This document shows positions 1 through 9,338 of a stretch of 40,188 nucleotides of DNA, in pieces. The first letter of the stretch is position 1. Every line of letters starts with the position of its first letter. The notes beneath the pieces are model-generated. The model ran no database searches. It worked only from the letters and a program-made list of their open reading frames with translations, and had not been told where the DNA came from. The translations under genes and the position numbers were made by a program. The stretch covers positions 1-40,188 of the forward strand of contig CADBYZ010000005.1 of NCBI GenBank assembly GCA_902799075.1. Reading direction: 5' to 3'. The DNA is from Oscillospiraceae bacterium. GTDB taxonomy: Bacteria; Bacillota; Clostridia; Oscillospirales; Oscillospiraceae.

Positions 1-408
1 GTCGATGGTGGAGACACCCGTCTGGATGAACTCGGCGGGGTAGGCGCGGGCGGCGGGGTTCATGGGCAGGCCGTTGATGTCCATGTGGGCGTCGGCCAGA
101 ATGGCGGGGCCGCCGTCGATGGGCTGGCCCATGCCGTTGAAGACGCGGCCCAGCATGTCCTCGCTGACCGCCAGCTGCTGGGGGTGGCCCAGGAAGCGGA
201 CCTTGGATTCGGCGAGGTTGATGCCCTGAGCGGATTCAAAGAGCTGTACGACCGCCTTGTCGCCCTCGACCTCAAGCACCTTGCAGCGGCGCACTTCCCC
301 GCTGGGAAGCTCGATCTCGCCCAGCTCGTCGTAGGTGACGCCCTCGACGTGCTCGACCACCATCAGGGGGCTTGCGATCTCACGTATGGTTTTATATTCC
401 TTGATCAT
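1..408 (-). CDS. ntpB: A/V-type ATPase subunit B, N-terminal part (runs off window)
   Basis: These are the first 136 residues of the non-catalytic nucleotide-binding B subunit, which alternates with A in the cytoplasmic V1 head; the rest lies before base 1. The start ([19 protein letters not shown]), the RFLGHP segment and [11 protein letters not shown] match the N-terminal beta-barrel and the entry to the nucleotide-binding domain of this family, with no visible gaps. The ATG overlaps the A-subunit stop as ATGA (405-408), so translation is probably coupled to A. A GGTGAGGAAG stretch upstream can serve as ribosome binding site. The downstream D subunit expected after B is outside the window. 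Confidence 0.96.
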   Translation of the reverse strand, partial: MIKEYKTIREIASPLMVVEHVEGVTYDELGEIELPSGEVRRCKVLEVEGDKAVVQLFESAQGINLAESKVRFLGHPQQLAVSEDMLGRVFNGMGQPIDGGPAILADAHMDINGLPMNPAARAYPAEFIQTGVSTID

Positions 409-1983
409 TCTTCCTCACCTCCGGCGATTACGTCCTCGATCTGCTGCTTCATCTCGTCGATGATGGCGTCGTAATCGGCGCCGAAGGTCTTCGCGTCGGC
501 CATCTTGGCGCGGCCGATCTTTTCGCGTGCGTCGATGGCGATGAGGCCGTCGAGGTCCGCGTGCTTGTCAAGCGCCGCGCGGCACAGCACGTCGTACTCC
601 AGCACCATGTCCAGAAGCCTGTACTGCTTGGCATATGAGGAGAAAGCGTCCTCGTCGACGAAGGCGTTCTGCTGCAGGAAGTCCTCGCGGATCATCTTGG
701 CCGTCTCCATGGTGAGGCGGTCGGCGGGGCTGAGGGAGTCCTGACCGACCAGACGGACGATCTCCTGCAGCTCGCTCTCCTCCTGGAGGATGTGCATGGC
801 CTTCTCGCGGTTCTGCATGTACTTCTCGCCGAACTGCTCGGTGTACCAGCCGCGGGAAGTGACGGGCATAGGCGAGGCTGGAGTCCAGCGCCCAGAACAC
901 CTTGACGATACGCATGGTGGCCTGGGAGACAGGCTCGGAGATATCGCCGCCCGGAGGCGACACAGCGCCGATGGCGGTGACGGAGCCTCGGCGGTCTTCA
1001 CTGCCCAGGCACTGCACCACGCCCGCGCGCTCGTAGAACTGAGCCAGACGGGAGGCCAGGTAGGCGGGGTAGCCCTCTTCACCGGGCATCTCTTCCAGAC
1101 GGCCGGACATCTCACGCAGAGCCTCGGCCCAGCGGGAGGTGGAGTCAGCCAGGACGGCCACGTCGTAGCCCATGTCGCGGAAGTACTCGGCAATGGTGAT
1201 GCCGGTGTAGATGGACGCCTCACGCGCGGCCACCGGCATGTCGGAGGTGTTGGCGATCAGCACGGTGCGCTTCATCAGCGGCTCGCCGTTGCGGGGGTCT
1301 TTCAGTTCCGGGAACTCCATCAGAACGTCGGTCATCTCGTTGCCGCGCTCGCCGCAGCCGATGTAGACCACCGGGACGAACTTTCTCTGATACGGGCGCT
1401 GGATACGCACGGGCCAGCGCTGCACCATGGTGAGGTCCTTTTCGCCCTTGTCGGTCTTGACCTTGGCGACCACCTCGTCCACCGTGTATTCGCCCTGCCC
1501 GATGACCCAGGTGATTTCGCCCTTGACGCCGTTGGGAACCATGATCTTGTGCAGGATGGCGCTGGTCTCCTGGACGGTGCCGAGCACGTCGCCGGGGCCA
1601 ACCTGATTACCGGGCTTGGCGACAGGGACAAACTCCCACTTTTTGCTGCGGTTCAGGGCGGGCACGTCGGTGCCCCTCGTGATGCAGTCGCCGCTCAGGG
1701 CGCGCATCTCGGGCAAGGGGCGCTGGATGCCGTCATAGATATTGTCCAGCATGCCGGGTCCGAGCTCAACGGACATGGGCATACCGGTGGTCACGACCGC
1801 CGCGCCGGGACCCAGGCCGGAGGTCTCCTCGTAAACCTGGATGGAGGCGGTATCGCCGGTCATATTCAGGATCTCGCCGATCAGGCGCTGAGAGCCCACG
1901 CGCACAACGTCGGAGACGTTGGCGTCCGCCAGGCCCTCGGCCACGACAAGCGGTCCGGATACCTTGGTAATTGTTCCGCTCAT
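405..1983 (-). pseudogene. ntpA: A/V-type ATPase catalytic subunit A with two internal gaps, P-loop missing
   Basis: The reading frame opens at ATG 1983 behind AAGGAGGAAAG and is clearly the catalytic A subunit: [50 protein letters not shown] and [10 protein letters not shown] are all present. Two stretches expected from E. hirae NtpA are absent. Near 1375-1385 the sequence passes from [13 protein letters not shown] straight to [10 protein letters not shown], dropping about 49 residues in frame, including GQRVID and the P-loop GPFGxGKT. Near 855-865, after LAYARHFP, about 15 residues (the INW...SYSLY segment) are missing and the frame shifts by one, continuing as [19 protein letters not shown] to the stop at 405. 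The remaining length (about 526 codons) plus the gaps gives the usual 590. As written it cannot make a functional catalytic subunit. The rest is well conserved, so either the loss is recent or this is an assembly error. Confidence 0.85.
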
Positions 1984-2011
1984 TACTTTCCTCCTTCCGC
2001 TCTGTACCCAC

Positions 2012-2335
2012 TCAGTCTCCCAGGATATTGGTGCCGACGGCGCGTTCCACCGCGTCGTGCAGGGCCTGCAGGCCGAGGCCGATGCTGCCCTCGCGGCCCG
2101 GGATCAGGATGATAGCGGGGCTGGGGCTGTCCTTGAACTTGGCGATCTCATTGTTGAGCTGCTGGGCGAAGGTCTCCTCAATGTAGATGATGGCGTACTC
2201 GTCCTCGCTCTCGTGGGTGAGCTGCCGGAGGAGCTTCCCGGCTTCCGCGGCATTTTCGGCGGGGAAGGTGTCCAGCCCCAGGGCCTTGAAGCCCATGACC
2301 GTGTCACGCCCGCCTATAACGGCAATTTTAAGCAT
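2012..2335 (-). CDS. ntpG: A/V-type ATPase subunit F (central-stalk rotor; NtpG of E. hirae)
   Basis: A small rotor subunit of the central stalk, about 107 residues, usual for the family. It begins [20 protein letters not shown], the standard N-terminal beta-strand and glycine turn, and contains [11 protein letters not shown] and [10 protein letters not shown], typical of ATP-synt_F proteins. The ATG at 2335 lies inside the end of subunit C (C stops at 2328), an 8-base overlap that suggests coupled translation. A GTG nine bases further upstream would add three residues but fits the family start less well. No strong Shine-Dalgarno sequence is visible, consistent with coupling. Confidence 0.95.
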   Translation of the reverse strand: MLKIAVIGGRDTVMGFKALGLDTFPAENAAEAGKLLRQLTHESEDEYAIIYIEETFAQQLNNEIAKFKDSPSPAIILIPGREGSIGLGLQALHDAVERAVGTNILGD

Positions 2336-3317
2336 ACAGCTCACGCAGCCTTTCCCGGATCGCCTGCGGCCTTACGCCGGCAAGCCTGCCCGTCAGAATC
2401 ATACGCACCGCCTGGATCTCGCCCTCGACCGCCGCCAGGTACGCAAGCACCGCCTCGGGGCCGTAGCTTACGAGCTTGGCATCAGAGAGATAGGCGTTCA
2501 CGCCGTTGTCGCAGGCGCGCTCGAAGGCGGTCATGCCGCCGCCGTTGAGGGCCTCCGCCCCCAGTGCCGCCGCCTTTTCAAGCGGGGTGTGGGCAAAGAG
2601 CGCGGGGAGCTGCTCCTTGTCGGCGGCCATCAGGCTCTGTACCCCGACGCTTCCGCCGTCCACCAGTACCTCCGCCAGAAAGTCGCGGTTCTTGCCCATG
2701 CGCAGGGTGCGCACGGCGCTCTTGAGGTTTGCGCTGTCGGCGAGGGTCCTGGCATAGCCGCGCAGGAAATCGCTCCTGAGCTCGTCGGCCATGGCCCGGA
2801 GCTCGGCAAAGTAAGCCTTGTCCAGCACAAAGTCCGAAAGCTGGGGGTTTGCCGTGCGGGCAAGCAGGGCCTTGGCCTCCGCCATGGCCTTGCCGAGCAC
2901 CGGGGGAAGCTGGCTGTAGTGCTCCTCGTTATAGAGCTCCAGGAGCTTTTCGCCCGGGACCCTGCCCGCGTCGGACAGCAGGCGCCTGGCATCGGTGCCG
3001 ACAGCCTCGGCTTTGATGATGGCCTTGGCGTTGTGGTAATCGTATTTGAGCTTGAAGACATCCACCAACTCCTTGTCGGGAGACAGGCGGGCAAGCTCGT
3101 CGAATACCTCTGCGCGGTGTTCGGCGAGGGCCTGCTCCACCTCCGCCGCCGAAAAACGGGACATGTCGGGATACCCGCAGTCCGTCAGGATCTTGGCGGC
3201 GTCCTCAAAGGAGGCGGCGTCTAACATGCGCGCGGCCCTCTCGTCGTTGAGAAGCCTCGGCTCCCTCGCGCGGAGCATGGCCGACACGCACAGATACGCT
3301 TCTTTTTTCGTTGACAA
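2328..3317 (-). CDS. ntpC: A/V-type ATPase subunit C (AC39/d-like)
   Basis: This 329-residue subunit of the AC39 family couples the central stalk to the membrane rotor ring. It is alpha-helical, starts STKKEAYLCVSAMLRARE and carries the recurring short helical blocks of the family (for example ARLLSDAGRVPGEKLLELYN-like segments and the C-terminal EGEIQAVRMILTGRLAG). Length matches the 330-340 residue norm. The start is TTG at 3317, chosen because GGGAGGG sits seven to eight bases upstream and no ATG is suitably placed. It lies between E (27 bases away) and subunit F (overlapping by 8) in the operon. Confidence 0.95.
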   Translation of the reverse strand: MSTKKEAYLCVSAMLRAREPRLLNDERAARMLDAASFEDAAKILTDCGYPDMSRFSAAEVEQALAEHRAEVFDELARLSPDKELVDVFKLKYDYHNAKAIIKAEAVGTDARRLLSDAGRVPGEKLLELYNEEHYSQLPPVLGKAMAEAKALLARTANPQLSDFVLDKAYFAELRAMADELRSDFLRGYARTLADSANLKSAVRTLRMGKNRDFLAEVLVDGGSVGVQSLMAADKEQLPALFAHTPLEKAAALGAEALNGGGMTAFERACDNGVNAYLSDAKLVSYGPEAVLAYLAAVEGEIQAVRMILTGRLAGVRPQAIRERLRELYA

Positions 3318-3344
3318 TTCTTTCCCTCCCTCGATGGGAATCCA

Positions 3345-3932
3345 TCAGCCGAAGAGAACGCCGGCGAGCTCGGCGGCCATATCGTCGCGGCAGAGATCCA
3401 CAAGCAGCTCCGCCGTGCAGTTGGCCTCGATGTTCCCGCGGCGCAGGATCAGACCGCCTTTGAAGTCGCCGGTCTTTTCGGAGAGCGTGAGCTTTCCGTT
3501 TCCCAGCGCCTTGTTGGCGGCCTCCACGACCTCGGAGCCGTAAGCCTTGCGGTCATGGGCGTTGAGCACGATCTCCTCGTCTCCGGTGACGCTGGCCTTC
3601 GCCGCCAGCTTTGCAAGAAAGGCGGTGTACTCCTTTGCCGGGAGCTTGGTGAGCTTTTCGACCGCAAGGTCAAAGCTCTCCGCCACCATCTCCTGCTTGA
3701 GGGCCAGGAGGGACTTGCGGCCCTCCATGCTGGCCAGGCGGTTCATGCTGTCAAGCCGGTCCTGGTTGGCCTTGACACCGGCGCGGATTCTCTCGGCATA
3801 GGCCTCCTTCGCCTGCTTCTCATAAGAGGCGCGGATGTCGGCGCAGGTATCCTCGGCATGTGCGAGGATCGCGTCGGCCTGCGCTTTGGCGTCGGCCTGA
3901 ATATGTGCGATGATTTTTTCCGTGCCCTTCAT
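3345..3932 (-). CDS. ntpE: A/V-type ATPase subunit E (peripheral stalk)
   Basis: A 195-residue peripheral-stalk subunit that holds the V1 head static. The N-terminal half is a long charged, alanine-rich helix (EKIIAHIQADAKAQADAIL onward) that pairs with the partner stalk subunit encoded at 7412-7726. The C-terminal half is globular and ends with the family-typical FKGGLILRRGNIEANCTAE block followed by LVDLCRDDM. An AAGGGGAAAG ribosome site precedes the ATG at 3932. It lies 22 bases after K and 27 before C. Confidence 0.95.
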   Translation of the reverse strand: MKGTEKIIAHIQADAKAQADAILAHAEDTCADIRASYEKQAKEAYAERIRAGVKANQDRLDSMNRLASMEGRKSLLALKQEMVAESFDLAVEKLTKLPAKEYTAFLAKLAAKASVTGDEEIVLNAHDRKAYGSEVVEAANKALGNGKLTLSEKTGDFKGGLILRRGNIEANCTAELLVDLCRDDMAAELAGVLFG

Positions 3933-3954
3933 AGCTTTCCCCTTCCTGTAATGC

Positions 3955-4437
<483 letters not shown>

Positions 4438-4490
4438 CTATAAATTGATAAAACTGATACAGTGTGGATTACAGATCTGCGTCCGGGGTC

Positions 4491-5387
4491 TCACTCGGCG
4501 CGGGTCATGACGATCTCGCCGACTCCGTCGCGCAGGGTCATGGTGTCCGCGGTCAGAGCGGTGATTTTGTACTGCGTGCTTGCGCCGTCAAAATAGGGCT
4601 CCAGCGTGCCGTAGACGGTGTCGCCCGCGTAGTGGGTCCAGGGGCCGTAGCCGTGATCGCTCTCGTGGTAGTCGCCGTTTGCAAGCCATACCGAGTACTG
4701 GTAGACCGGCTCGCCGTCCTTCTGGACATAGCCGAAGGTCCAGGCGTTTTCGGAGCTGTCGGTCCAGTCGCCGGTCAGGTAGGCCATCATGTATTCCTCA
4801 TTGATGGTCTTGTGGAAGCTGCCGGAGGCCTCAAAGGCCTGACGGTTGAGACCGTCCTCGGACACGATGGCCGACACATGGAGCTTCAGGCCGTCCTTGC
4901 TGTCCGCCTTGAAAAGGGTCTTCTCCAGGTCGTTGTGCGGGGTGTAATCGGCGTAGCCCTCTTCGGGGATGTCGAAGAACTCATACGTGACGCGCAGCTC
5001 GGAGATCGTTTTGAGCTCCTTGGCGTATTCCGCGTTTTCCTCCGGCAGGATCGAGAAGAGACTGTAGGCCGCGTCGGTCAGGGAATCGGCCAGGGCGTCA
5101 AGAACGATGGCACCGTCGGCGGTCTCAGCCTTCGGGGCAGCCTGCTTCATGGCGGCGAGATACGGGAAGGGGAGCGCCGCGCAGGAGAAGCTGCCGTCGG
5201 GCAGAAAGAACAGATCCTTGAAGACGTGTTCCAGCAGTTCGGAGTCGCTGTCGTTGTCCTCGGCCTTGTCCAGGACCCATACGCCCGCGAGATTGGGATC
5301 GAAGCCCTCCTCGGCGGATGCGGTGAGGCCGACAGAGAGGCTCAGAACCAGAGACAGGCAGAGCAGCAGAGCAAAAACTTTTTTCAT
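4491..5387 (-). CDS. Secreted protein of unknown function inside the ATPase operon
   Basis: A 298-residue protein with a clear export signal: MKK, a leucine-rich core over residues 4-21, and a likely signal-peptidase site after TASA (residue 25) leading into an acidic mature domain. No family was recognised. The mature part has an acidic N-terminal half and a beta-rich C-terminal half with many Trp/Tyr residues (GVWVLDKAED, LTGDWTDSSENAWTFGYVQ, YKITALTADTMTL), resembling lipocalin-like 'GxW' barrels, but that is only a visual impression. The start at 5387 is preferred over an in-frame ATG at 5411 because AAAGGA lies about 11 bases upstream. It sits 37 bases after ntpI and 65 before ntpK, in the same direction, so it is probably co-transcribed with the ATPase. 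Standard ATPase operons have no gene here. Confidence 0.85.
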   Translation of the reverse strand: MKKVFALLLCLSLVLSLSVGLTASAEEGFDPNLAGVWVLDKAEDNDSDSELLEHVFKDLFFLPDGSFSCAALPFPYLAAMKQAAPKAETADGAIVLDALADSLTDAAYSLFSILPEENAEYAKELKTISELRVTYEFFDIPEEGYADYTPHNDLEKTLFKADSKDGLKLHVSAIVSEDGLNRQAFEASGSFHKTINEEYMMAYLTGDWTDSSENAWTFGYVQKDGEPVYQYSVWLANGDYHESDHGYGPWTHYAGDTVYGTLEPYFDGASTQYKITALTADTMTLRDGVGEIVMTRAE

Positions 5388-5424
5388 CTTGTCAGTTATC
5401 CTTTCTTTCATGAGAAAAAGGAAA

Positions 5425-7410
5425 TCATTCCTGGGGGTTGATGTACTGCGTCCGGATGCGCAGCGGCTCGAACGGCTTGCCGCCGTCCTTGTAGAACTTG
5501 CCGAAGAACTCCAGGCACTGCAGTCTCAGGTCGTGCACAAAGCAGCCGAGGAGGTTCAGCGCGAAGTTCAGCGCATGTCCGATCAGAAACACCACAATAA
5601 AGATGATACCCGAAACCGGCGTCACCCCGTTTGCCGACGGCATGGCCGCGATGGTGTTGAACACCTGGGCAACGACGCCGCCCGCCAGCATCAGCGCCAT
5701 GATACGCGAATAGCTCAGCACGTCGCCGAACCAGCCGGTCAGGGTGTTGTAGATGCAGGAGAAGGGGGCCGTGAGCTTGCCGATGCCGGTGGCGCTGCGC
5801 ATCGCGCCGATGAGCAGCATCAGGACGCCCGCGATGATGACCCCGAGGCCGATGTTATGAAGCATCGCCGCCTCCTTGAAGAGCATCATCTGCCCGATCA
5901 GCAGCAGGCCGCCCACGAGGATGACCCACTGGGCGCCCTCCTCCAGGATGGCCCCGGCCTTGTCGCCGTGCTTCCAGCGCTGGATGAAGTTGACGACCAT
6001 GCCGGTGTTCAGGTGGATCATGCCGAGCACCATGGCCCCGTACAGGACCTGGGTGCTGTTTTCCACGGGGCTGAACAGATGGGGCAGTCCCGGCCACTCA
6101 GAGCCGAACATGCCCGCGATCACCTTCGGCGCGTCGCCGAAGAAGCCGCCGGTCAGCGCGCCCATCACGAAGGTGGAGATCCCGCCGTAGAGCAGCAGCC
6201 GGCAGAACGAGAGCGTGCCCGCCCTGGGCTTGATCTTTTTCATGGCGACCAGCGCCGCCAGGATCATGATGAGCCCGTAGCCCATGTCCGCCATCATCAG
6301 CCCGTAGAACAGGATGAAGAAGGGGGCCATCAGCGGATTTGCGTCCACGCTGCCGTAGGCGGGCAGCGAGTACATGTTGGTCACCATGTTCATCGAATCG
6401 GTAAATTTGTTGTTTTCAAGCTTCACCGGAACCCTGGGGTACTCGTCCTCCTCAGGCTCGACCGTCTCCCAGGCGCAGCCGAAGCGCTCGAAGACCTGGT
6501 TGAGCTCCTGTTCCCGGTCGGCGGGGATCCAGCCCTCCATCACGAGGACGCTGTCCGTGCCGCAGAGGCGCTCTTCGGCCTCCGCCAGAGACATCTTGAC
6601 GTTCACGCGGTCGGCGGCGAGCTTGAGCTCGTCCCTATGTACGGCGTCGTCGATGATGTAGTGCACGCAGTTTTCTTTCTCGGCGGCAAGCTGCTTGAGC
6701 TCCTGCTCGGCGTTGAGCTGGCACTCGCGGGCGGTGCCCGTCATGCCGGTGAGCGCGGACGCCGTGAAGCCGAAGGGACGCAGCGCGTCCTGCATCTCGG
6801 CAAGCTTTTCGCGCATGCACACCAAAAGCACATAGTGGGCCTTTTTTTCCTCATGGACGGAGAAGATCTCCGCCTCCTCGTCCACCGCCTCGATGGCGGC
6901 GCTCACGGTCTCCATCGGGAAGCGGGCCGGGATGGAGCCGGTCACCGTGCTGCAGCGCTCGGTGCCCTCAAAATTCAAAGGCAGGTCGAGCGAGAGCCAG
7001 GGCTGGAGCGATTCGATCACCGAGCGAAGCCTGCTCTCCTCGGCCCCGATGCGCTTGATGCGCGCGTCGTAGCCCTCGAGGGTTTCGGCGGTGCGAAGAG
7101 CCCCGGCAAGGCCGGTGTCGTCCAGCAGGACGCGGTCTTCAAGCTCGGGCTTTGCGGAGAGGAGCTTGGTCTTCTTCGGCGCGTAGGTGTCCAGCAGGTT
7201 GATGGCGTGCACGAGGGACTGGTGCTGCGTCTTGAGCTTCGACAGCTCGCTGCTCTCGCGGTGGACGAGGGCTGCGGCCTCACTGCCTGTGAGGGCGTCC
7301 TCCGCCTCCGCGAATTCCACACAGCCGTGGCGGATGAGCTCCTTCAGCAGCTCCTCCTTGCTGTCGCGGACAGCCAGCAGCCGGAGCTTTTTCATTTGTA
7401 CAATGGCCAT
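5425..7410 (-). CDS. ntpI: A/V-type ATPase subunit I (membrane stator, 116-kDa family)
   Basis: The 661-residue membrane stator subunit carries the ion half-channels (E. hirae NtpI is similar in length). The N-terminal half is cytoplasmic, with coiled-coil segments that hold the peripheral stalks. From about residue 310 (FFILFYGLMMADMGYG) come the predicted membrane helices. The essential arginine of the a/I family is R569 in LSYSRIMALMLAGG. The C-terminus ends with the hallmark FVHDLRLQCLEFFGKFY and GKPFEPL. It starts at ATG 7410, one base after the stop of the preceding stalk gene; the start MAIVQMKKLRLLAV fits the family better than the internal ATG at 7395. Confidence 0.97.
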   Translation of the reverse strand: MAIVQMKKLRLLAVRDSKEELLKELIRHGCVEFAEAEDALTGSEAAALVHRESSELSKLKTQHQSLVHAINLLDTYAPKKTKLLSAKPELEDRVLLDDTGLAGALRTAETLEGYDARIKRIGAEESRLRSVIESLQPWLSLDLPLNFEGTERCSTVTGSIPARFPMETVSAAIEAVDEEAEIFSVHEEKKAHYVLLVCMREKLAEMQDALRPFGFTASALTGMTGTARECQLNAEQELKQLAAEKENCVHYIIDDAVHRDELKLAADRVNVKMSLAEAEERLCGTDSVLVMEGWIPADREQELNQVFERFGCAWETVEPEEDEYPRVPVKLENNKFTDSMNMVTNMYSLPAYGSVDANPLMAPFFILFYGLMMADMGYGLIMILAALVAMKKIKPRAGTLSFCRLLLYGGISTFVMGALTGGFFGDAPKVIAGMFGSEWPGLPHLFSPVENSTQVLYGAMVLGMIHLNTGMVVNFIQRWKHGDKAGAILEEGAQWVILVGGLLLIGQMMLFKEAAMLHNIGLGVIIAGVLMLLIGAMRSATGIGKLTAPFSCIYNTLTGWFGDVLSYSRIMALMLAGGVVAQVFNTIAAMPSANGVTPVSGIIFIVVFLIGHALNFALNLLGCFVHDLRLQCLEFFGKFYKDGGKPFEPLRIRTQYINPQE

Positions 7411-7411
7411 C

Positions 7412-7726
7412 TCAGCTGTTCACTATCCTTTCCACAACTCTCATAGCGGCCGCCTCCAGCTTTCCCCGCGCCTTGGCGCGCAGCGCGGCCTTCTGCTTTT
7501 CCAGATCCCTGGACAGCTTTTCCGCCTCGCCCGTCGCTTTGTCGTTGACCTTGAGACTGAGCTCCTTGAGCTCCTGATCGGCCTTCTGCAAAGCGGACTC
7601 CACCGCGAGCTTTCCGGCGCTGTCGGCGTCGGCGGCAAGCTGCTTTGCCCGCAGCTGGGCATTGGCGACAGAGGCCTTCGCCGCCGCTTCCGCCTGGGCA
7701 ATATTGCTGATTGCTTCAAATGACAT
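7412..7726 (-). CDS. ntpF: A/V-type ATPase peripheral-stalk subunit (NtpF / H-G type)
   Basis: This 104-residue protein is almost entirely a single charged, alanine-rich helix with a heptad-like pattern (AEAAAKASVANAQLRAKQLA, then ELKELSLKVNDKATGEAEK), ending VVERIVNS. That matches the peripheral-stalk helix that pairs with subunit E. First gene of the ATPase operon, as in E. hirae ntpFIKECGAB. The start at 7726 follows AAAGGGGGTG; a longer frame to 7858 would run back through the promoter and is not used. A promoter lies about 100 bases upstream. Confidence 0.88.
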   Translation of the reverse strand: MSFEAISNIAQAEAAAKASVANAQLRAKQLAADADSAGKLAVESALQKADQELKELSLKVNDKATGEAEKLSRDLEKQKAALRAKARGKLEAAAMRVVERIVNS

Positions 7727-7828
7727 TGGCACACCCCCTTTGGTTTGATTGGGCTGTATTGCGTTTTCATCAACGGAAAACGCCCCCGTCGGAGCCTGAG
7801 ACTCGCGGGGTATATTTCCATCCCGAGT

Positions 7829-7858
7829 ATTATAGCACAACCTACTCATATTCGGCAA
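7829..7858 (-). promoter_or_regulatory. Promoter of the A/V-ATPase operon
   Basis: Minus-strand TTGCCG (7853-7858) and a perfect TATAAT (7829-7834) are separated by 18 bases. Transcription would start near 7822, leaving a leader of about 95 bases before ntpF. Confidence 0.7.
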
Positions 7859-7905
7859 CAGCAGGACAGGAAAAACTGTTGGATTTTTTCACATTTTTTA
7901 ATTAA

Positions 7906-7970
7906 AAAGTTAAAAGTGAAAAGTGAAGATAAAATAACCTGCCATATCTTCACTTTCCACTTTTCACTTT
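7906..7970. repeat. AAAGTG-family inverted repeat (copy 1)
   Basis: Two 25-base arms (7906-7930 and 7946-7970) are inverted copies with two mismatches and a 15-base loop. Each arm is built of repeated AAAAGTG units ending GTGAAGAT. The right arm reaches into the ypeB stop codon (7969-7971). It can fold as a hairpin and may serve as the ypeB terminator. The same family recurs at 18768-18930 and 34910-34956. Confidence 0.85.
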
Positions 7971-9237
7971 ACCCAAGCTCCACCCTGCACTGTCTTCCCG
8001 TCCTTGCGTCGACGTAGACCTTTGCGCTTGCACCGGACTCGCCCTCGCCGGTGACGTTCAGCTCCCAGCAGGCCAGATAGCTGCCGCCGGGGCTTTTGAT
8101 GATGAGCCGCCGGGCGGAGGCGCTCTCCACGCCCCCGGGCAGCGTGGCGAGGGCCGCTTCCCCGTCCGTGTCCCAGCTCAGCTCCACCGCGCGGGGGTTA
8201 TACTTTGTCGCGTCCAGGGCGTAGACGCTGCCGTCGTCCAGGGCAATCGAGATGCGTATGCCGTCGTCCGGGCGCATGACGCCGTCCTGTGTGGGGGCAT
8301 AGACAAAGGCGGCGACGGTGTCGCTGCCGCCGACGGAATAGAGGGCCAGGTCCTCATAGCCCATGCGCGCAAAAAACGCCTCGGCCTTCTCCTGCGCCTG
8401 CTCGGGGGTGAGGACCGCGCCGCTGACGAGACGCGAGCGGCCCAGAAACTCAAGGCCCCGATGGCTCACGCCGATGAGCAGCCCGCCCGCGCTGTAGCAG
8501 CGCCGACCGTCCGGGCCTTCGTAGTCGTATTCCTCCCGCAGCTCCCGTGGCTCGACGTTCGCGGCCCGAGCGGCAAGCTCCATCGCCTCCGCGTCCGTGA
8601 GCGTACCGCCCTCGTCAGCCTGCACCGGGCTGTAGCGGCCCTCGTAGGCAAACTCCTCGGGGGCGGCAAAGCTTGCGTCCGCGCCCAGCAGCAGAGCGGA
8701 GAGCTTCTGTGTGCCGGTGTCCTCCACGTTCAGAAGGCGCTGCTCCCGCGTGTCCATCCGGATGCTGCCCTCGTGGAGCTTTGCCTGCATCTCCCGCAGC
8801 TGCCCGGCAAAGTCCGCCGCCGCCTCGCCGTAGGCGCGCAGGTGCTCCCGGTGCTCGGCGGGAAGCTCCATCTCCGGAAGGGCGCAGAGGCTTTCGGCAT
8901 AGTCCCCGGCCCTTCCGAGAAAGCCCTGCAGGTGCTCCATCTCCTGGGTGTCAAAGGGTAAAATCGACAGCGCCGTCTCTGCCGACAGCGCGTCGGCATA
9001 GGCCTGGGCGCAGAGACTCTTGCCCAGGGCCTCGTCGGTGACAAAGCTGATTTTGGTAAGCGTCTCGCTCAGACCCTCGGCGGCGCTGACGGCGGCCTCA
9101 AAGGCGCGGGCGGATTCAAAGCCCGCCGTCAGACGCAGGCGGTCAAGCTGCCGGTGCGCGGCAAAGGCGTAGCCCGTGAGCGCGATGATCGCCGCGAGGG
9201 TGTAGATCAGCAGCAAACGCCAGAATTTCAAGGTCAT
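7969..9237 (-). CDS. ypeB: Germination protein YpeB
   Basis: A 422-residue YpeB-like protein. In Bacillus, YpeB is deposited in the spore inner membrane and is needed for stability and localisation of the cortex-lytic enzyme SleB during germination. An N-terminal membrane anchor (LKFWRLLLIYTLAAIIALTG) is followed by a helical region (ESARAFEAAVSAAEGLSETL, LSILPFDTQEMEHLQGFLGR) that parallels B. subtilis YpeB, and then PepSY-like repeats in the C-terminal half (LTPEQAQEKAEAFFARMGYE, RISIALDDGSVYALDATKYN). The start at ATG 9237 follows GGGGGAA; an upstream in-frame ATG at 9258 lacks a good ribosome site. The usual partner sleB is not next to it. The gene stands alone between the reductase terminator and the ATPase promoter. 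Confidence 0.88.
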   Translation of the reverse strand: MTLKFWRLLLIYTLAAIIALTGYAFAAHRQLDRLRLTAGFESARAFEAAVSAAEGLSETLTKISFVTDEALGKSLCAQAYADALSAETALSILPFDTQEMEHLQGFLGRAGDYAESLCALPEMELPAEHREHLRAYGEAAADFAGQLREMQAKLHEGSIRMDTREQRLLNVEDTGTQKLSALLLGADASFAAPEEFAYEGRYSPVQADEGGTLTDAEAMELAARAANVEPRELREEYDYEGPDGRRCYSAGGLLIGVSHRGLEFLGRSRLVSGAVLTPEQAQEKAEAFFARMGYEDLALYSVGGSDTVAAFVYAPTQDGVMRPDDGIRISIALDDGSVYALDATKYNPRAVELSWDTDGEAALATLPGGVESASARRLIIKSPGGSYLACWELNVTGEGESGASAKVYVDARTGRQCRVELG

Positions 9238-9284
9238 GGTAATTCCCCCTTTTTTCATAGGATGTGCAGAAAAGGGGAGATTAT

Positions 9285-9318
9285 AAAAAAACAGGCAGGC
9301 GCGAAAGCGCCTGCCTGT
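9285..9318 (-). terminator. Terminator of the single-FMN flavin reductase gene
   Basis: A perfect 12-base-pair stem (ACAGGCAGGCGC with its complement, 9291-9318) around a four-base loop, followed on the minus strand by a run of seven T. It lies 20 bases after the stop of the reductase gene. Confidence 0.93.
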
Positions 9319-9338
9319 GCAGAATATATGCTTACGGC

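Noticed and set aside
5107..7446. A 779-residue open frame on the plus strand opposite ntpI
   Set aside because: Low-complexity His/Glu/Arg/Ala composition, no ribosome site, and full overlap with an unmistakable ATPase subunit.
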